A stretch of 64,000 nucleotides of DNA, from contig NZ_QLSZ01000003.1 in assembly GCF_003268855.1 (NCBI RefSeq), forward strand, positions 183,201 through 247,200, in the 5' to 3' direction. Each line of letters starts with the position of its first letter. The first letter of the stretch is position 1. This DNA comes from Flavobacterium aciduliphilum (GTDB lineage: Bacteria > Bacteroidota > Bacteroidia > Flavobacteriales > Flavobacteriaceae). The notes under the pieces are model-generated. The model made no database searches and was not told the origin of the DNA. It saw only the letters and a program-made list of their open reading frames with translations. The translations under genes and the position numbers were made by a program. This document shows, piece by piece, positions 62,764 to 64,000 of the stretch.

Positions 62764-63882
62764 ATGAAGTTTATTGTATCGAGTTCGTATTTATTAAAAC
62801 AATTACAGGTTTTAGGAAGTGTCATTAACAGCAGCAATACGTTGCCAATTTTGGATAATTTCTTATTTGAATTAGACAAAAAATCACTTACCGTTTCTTC
62901 ATCAGATTTAGAGACGACTATGTCGGCCACTTTAGATATCGAATCTACTGATATTGGAAGTGTTGCTGTACCTGCAAAGTTGTTATTAGATATATTAAAA
63001 ACTTTCCCAGAACAACCCTTAACGTTTACTGTTGAAGATAACAATACTATTGAAATTAGTTCAAATTCTGGTAAGTATGCCATAGCGTATGCTCCTGGAG
63101 AAGAATTTCCAAAATCAGTTCAATTAGTTGATCCTTCATCTACTTTAGTTCCTGCAGAAGTTCTCGCTACAGCAATTAGTAAAACTATTTTTGCTGCAGG
63201 AAATGACGATTTACGTCCTGTGATGAGTGGGGTTTTCTTCCAATTCTCACCAGAAGGATTGATTTTTGTAGCCACAGACGCTCACAAATTAGTTAAATAT
63301 GCACGTACAGACGTAAAGGCTTCTCAAGTGGCTGATTTTATTATGCCTAAAAAGCCTTTGAATATATTAAAAAGTATATTGGGCGCTTCTGATGCCGAGG
63401 TAAAAATTGATTATAATGATGCTAATGCTACCTTTTCCTTTGAAAACTATGTATTAACGTGTAGATTAATTGATGGAAAATATCCAAATTATGAAGCGGT
63501 GATTCCAAAAGAAAATCCAAATAAATTACTAATCGATAGAACACAATTTTATAATTCTGTTCGACGTGTCGCTATCTTTTCAAATAAAACCACACATCAA
63601 ATTCGTTTGCGAATTGCTGGAGCTGAATTGAATATTTCTGCCGAAGATATTGATTATTCTAACAAAGCCGAAGAGCGCTTAACTTGTGACTATCAAGGAG
63701 ATGATATTCAAATTGGGTTCAACTCACGCTTTCTTTTGGAAATGCTATCCAACTTACAATCAGACGAAATACAATTAGAAATGTCTATGCCTAATCGTGC
63801 AGGGATTTTAACTCCTGTTGATGGTTTAGACGAAGGAGAAACGATTACTATGTTGGTAATGCCTGTGATGATAAATAATTAA
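62764..63882 (+). CDS. dnaN: DNA polymerase III beta sliding clamp
   Basis: A 372-residue clamp with the three expected beta-clamp domains: FIVSSSYLLKQLQVLGSVINSSNTLPILDN at the start, FAAGNDDLRPVMSGVFFQ (domain 2 start), and the C-terminal LVMPVMINN, the usual M-P-M end of the family. It tethers polymerase III to DNA, and its loader is encoded by dnaX in this window. dnaA and oriC are not adjacent; dnaN after gldFG is typical of Flavobacterium. Confidence 0.95.
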   Translation: MKFIVSSSYLLKQLQVLGSVINSSNTLPILDNFLFELDKKSLTVSSSDLETTMSATLDIESTDIGSVAVPAKLLLDILKTFPEQPLTFTVEDNNTIEISSNSGKYAIAYAPGEEFPKSVQLVDPSSTLVPAEVLATAISKTIFAAGNDDLRPVMSGVFFQFSPEGLIFVATDAHKLVKYARTDVKASQVADFIMPKKPLNILKSILGASDAEVKIDYNDANATFSFENYVLTCRLIDGKYPNYEAVIPKENPNKLLIDRTQFYNSVRRVAIFSNKTTHQIRLRIAGAELNISAEDIDYSNKAEERLTCDYQGDDIQIGFNSRFLLEMLSNLQSDEIQLEMSMPNRAGILTPVDGLDEGETITMLVMPVMINN

Positions 63883-63904
63883 CATCCTCTTAAAAATAAT
63901 TAGA

Positions 63905-63996
63905 AGGTAGTGTTTCACAAACTGTGTAAGTTGAAAAGTTATTCTGAAAATTTGAGCTAATTCAAAAAGCTCAAAAATTTTCGGAAATAACTTTTT
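63905..63996. other. Possible left end of an insertion sequence (inverted-repeat-like word plus long hairpin)
   Basis: GGTAGTGTTTCACAAACTGT (63907-63926) resembles the terminal repeats I remember for IS256-type elements in flavobacteria. It is followed at 63934-63996 by a long stem-loop, AAAAGTTATTCTGAAAATTT... pairing with ...AAATTTTCGGAAATAACTTTT. Such hairpins often shield a transposase from outside transcription. The transposase itself would be beyond the window. Equally, the hairpin could simply be the dnaN terminator. Confidence 0.35.
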
Positions 63997-64000
63997 AACA

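Overview
The window looks like a chromosomal segment from a member of the Flavobacteriaceae, most likely Flavobacterium or a close relative. The DNA is AT-rich. It carries the gliding-motility ABC genes gldF and gldG, a fused CcsB-CcsA cytochrome c maturation protein, a bifunctional ThrA followed by thrB and thrC, and several lipoproteins with Bacteroidetes-style N-termini. Promoters repeatedly show the Bacteroidetes -7 element TAnnTTTG, sometimes with a TTG about 18-20 bases upstream, and Shine-Dalgarno sequences are largely absent. Almost everything is conserved housekeeping sequence. I see no prophage, CRISPR array or secretion island; only the last ~100 bases hint at the edge of a mobile element.

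Layout. 1-9.0 kb: a glutathione peroxidase fragment (cut by the window edge) and ccsBA on the minus strand, then plus-strand genes for a 2OG-Fe(II) oxygenase, a SUI1/YciH-type factor, a nucleoside phosphorylase, a frameshifted DUF6980-like gene, an acetyltransferase, a substrate-binding-like protein and a transglutaminase-like membrane protein. 9.0-9.4 kb: three minus-strand tRNAs (Ser-Arg-Pro set) with a promoter and two near-identical terminators. 9.5-17.5 kb: thiolase, NlpC/P60 hydrolase, gcvT, yebC, a flotillin-like protein, and two cell-envelope genes. 17.5-20.8 kb (minus): a VWA-type membrane protein, fabG and the RNase P RNA. 20.9-22.6 kb: dnaX, whose long (tau) form can be made only by a -1 shift on an A10-G tract. 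22.6-28.3 kb (minus): an alpha/beta hydrolase, ppx, ppk1 and hutH. 28.5-33.6 kb: the thrABC operon preceded by a threonine-rich leader peptide. 33.6-34.6 kb: a decayed HU-like gene and a DUF1801 gene. 34.6-47.7 kb: envelope and regulatory genes (lipoprotein, MFS, M48 protease, two-component system, LtaS-like enzyme, SIMPL protein, rhomboid, acyltransferase, ABC-F ATPase) plus DUF3822 and rsmD. 47.7-53.4 kb: a sulfur-handling cluster (TauE/SafE permease, two CstB-like persulfide dioxygenase-rhodanese paralogs, thioredoxin, two tiny membrane proteins and a Cys/Lys-rich secreted peptide). 53.6-64 kb: pheT, purC, a short-chain dehydrogenase lacking a normal start codon, phoH, a SAM hydrolase-like gene, a monooxygenase-like gene, gldFG and dnaN.

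The most interesting signals are regulatory or recoding in nature. They are the dnaX slippery site in the phase that makes tau, rather than gamma, the shifted product; the almost leaderless Thr-rich leader ORF with an overlapping hairpin in front of thrABC; the dehydrogenase with no ATG/GTG/TTG; the tandem CstB-like paralogs; and the duplicated terminator left behind a tRNA cluster. All functional statements rest on reading translated motifs by eye; no database search was possible.
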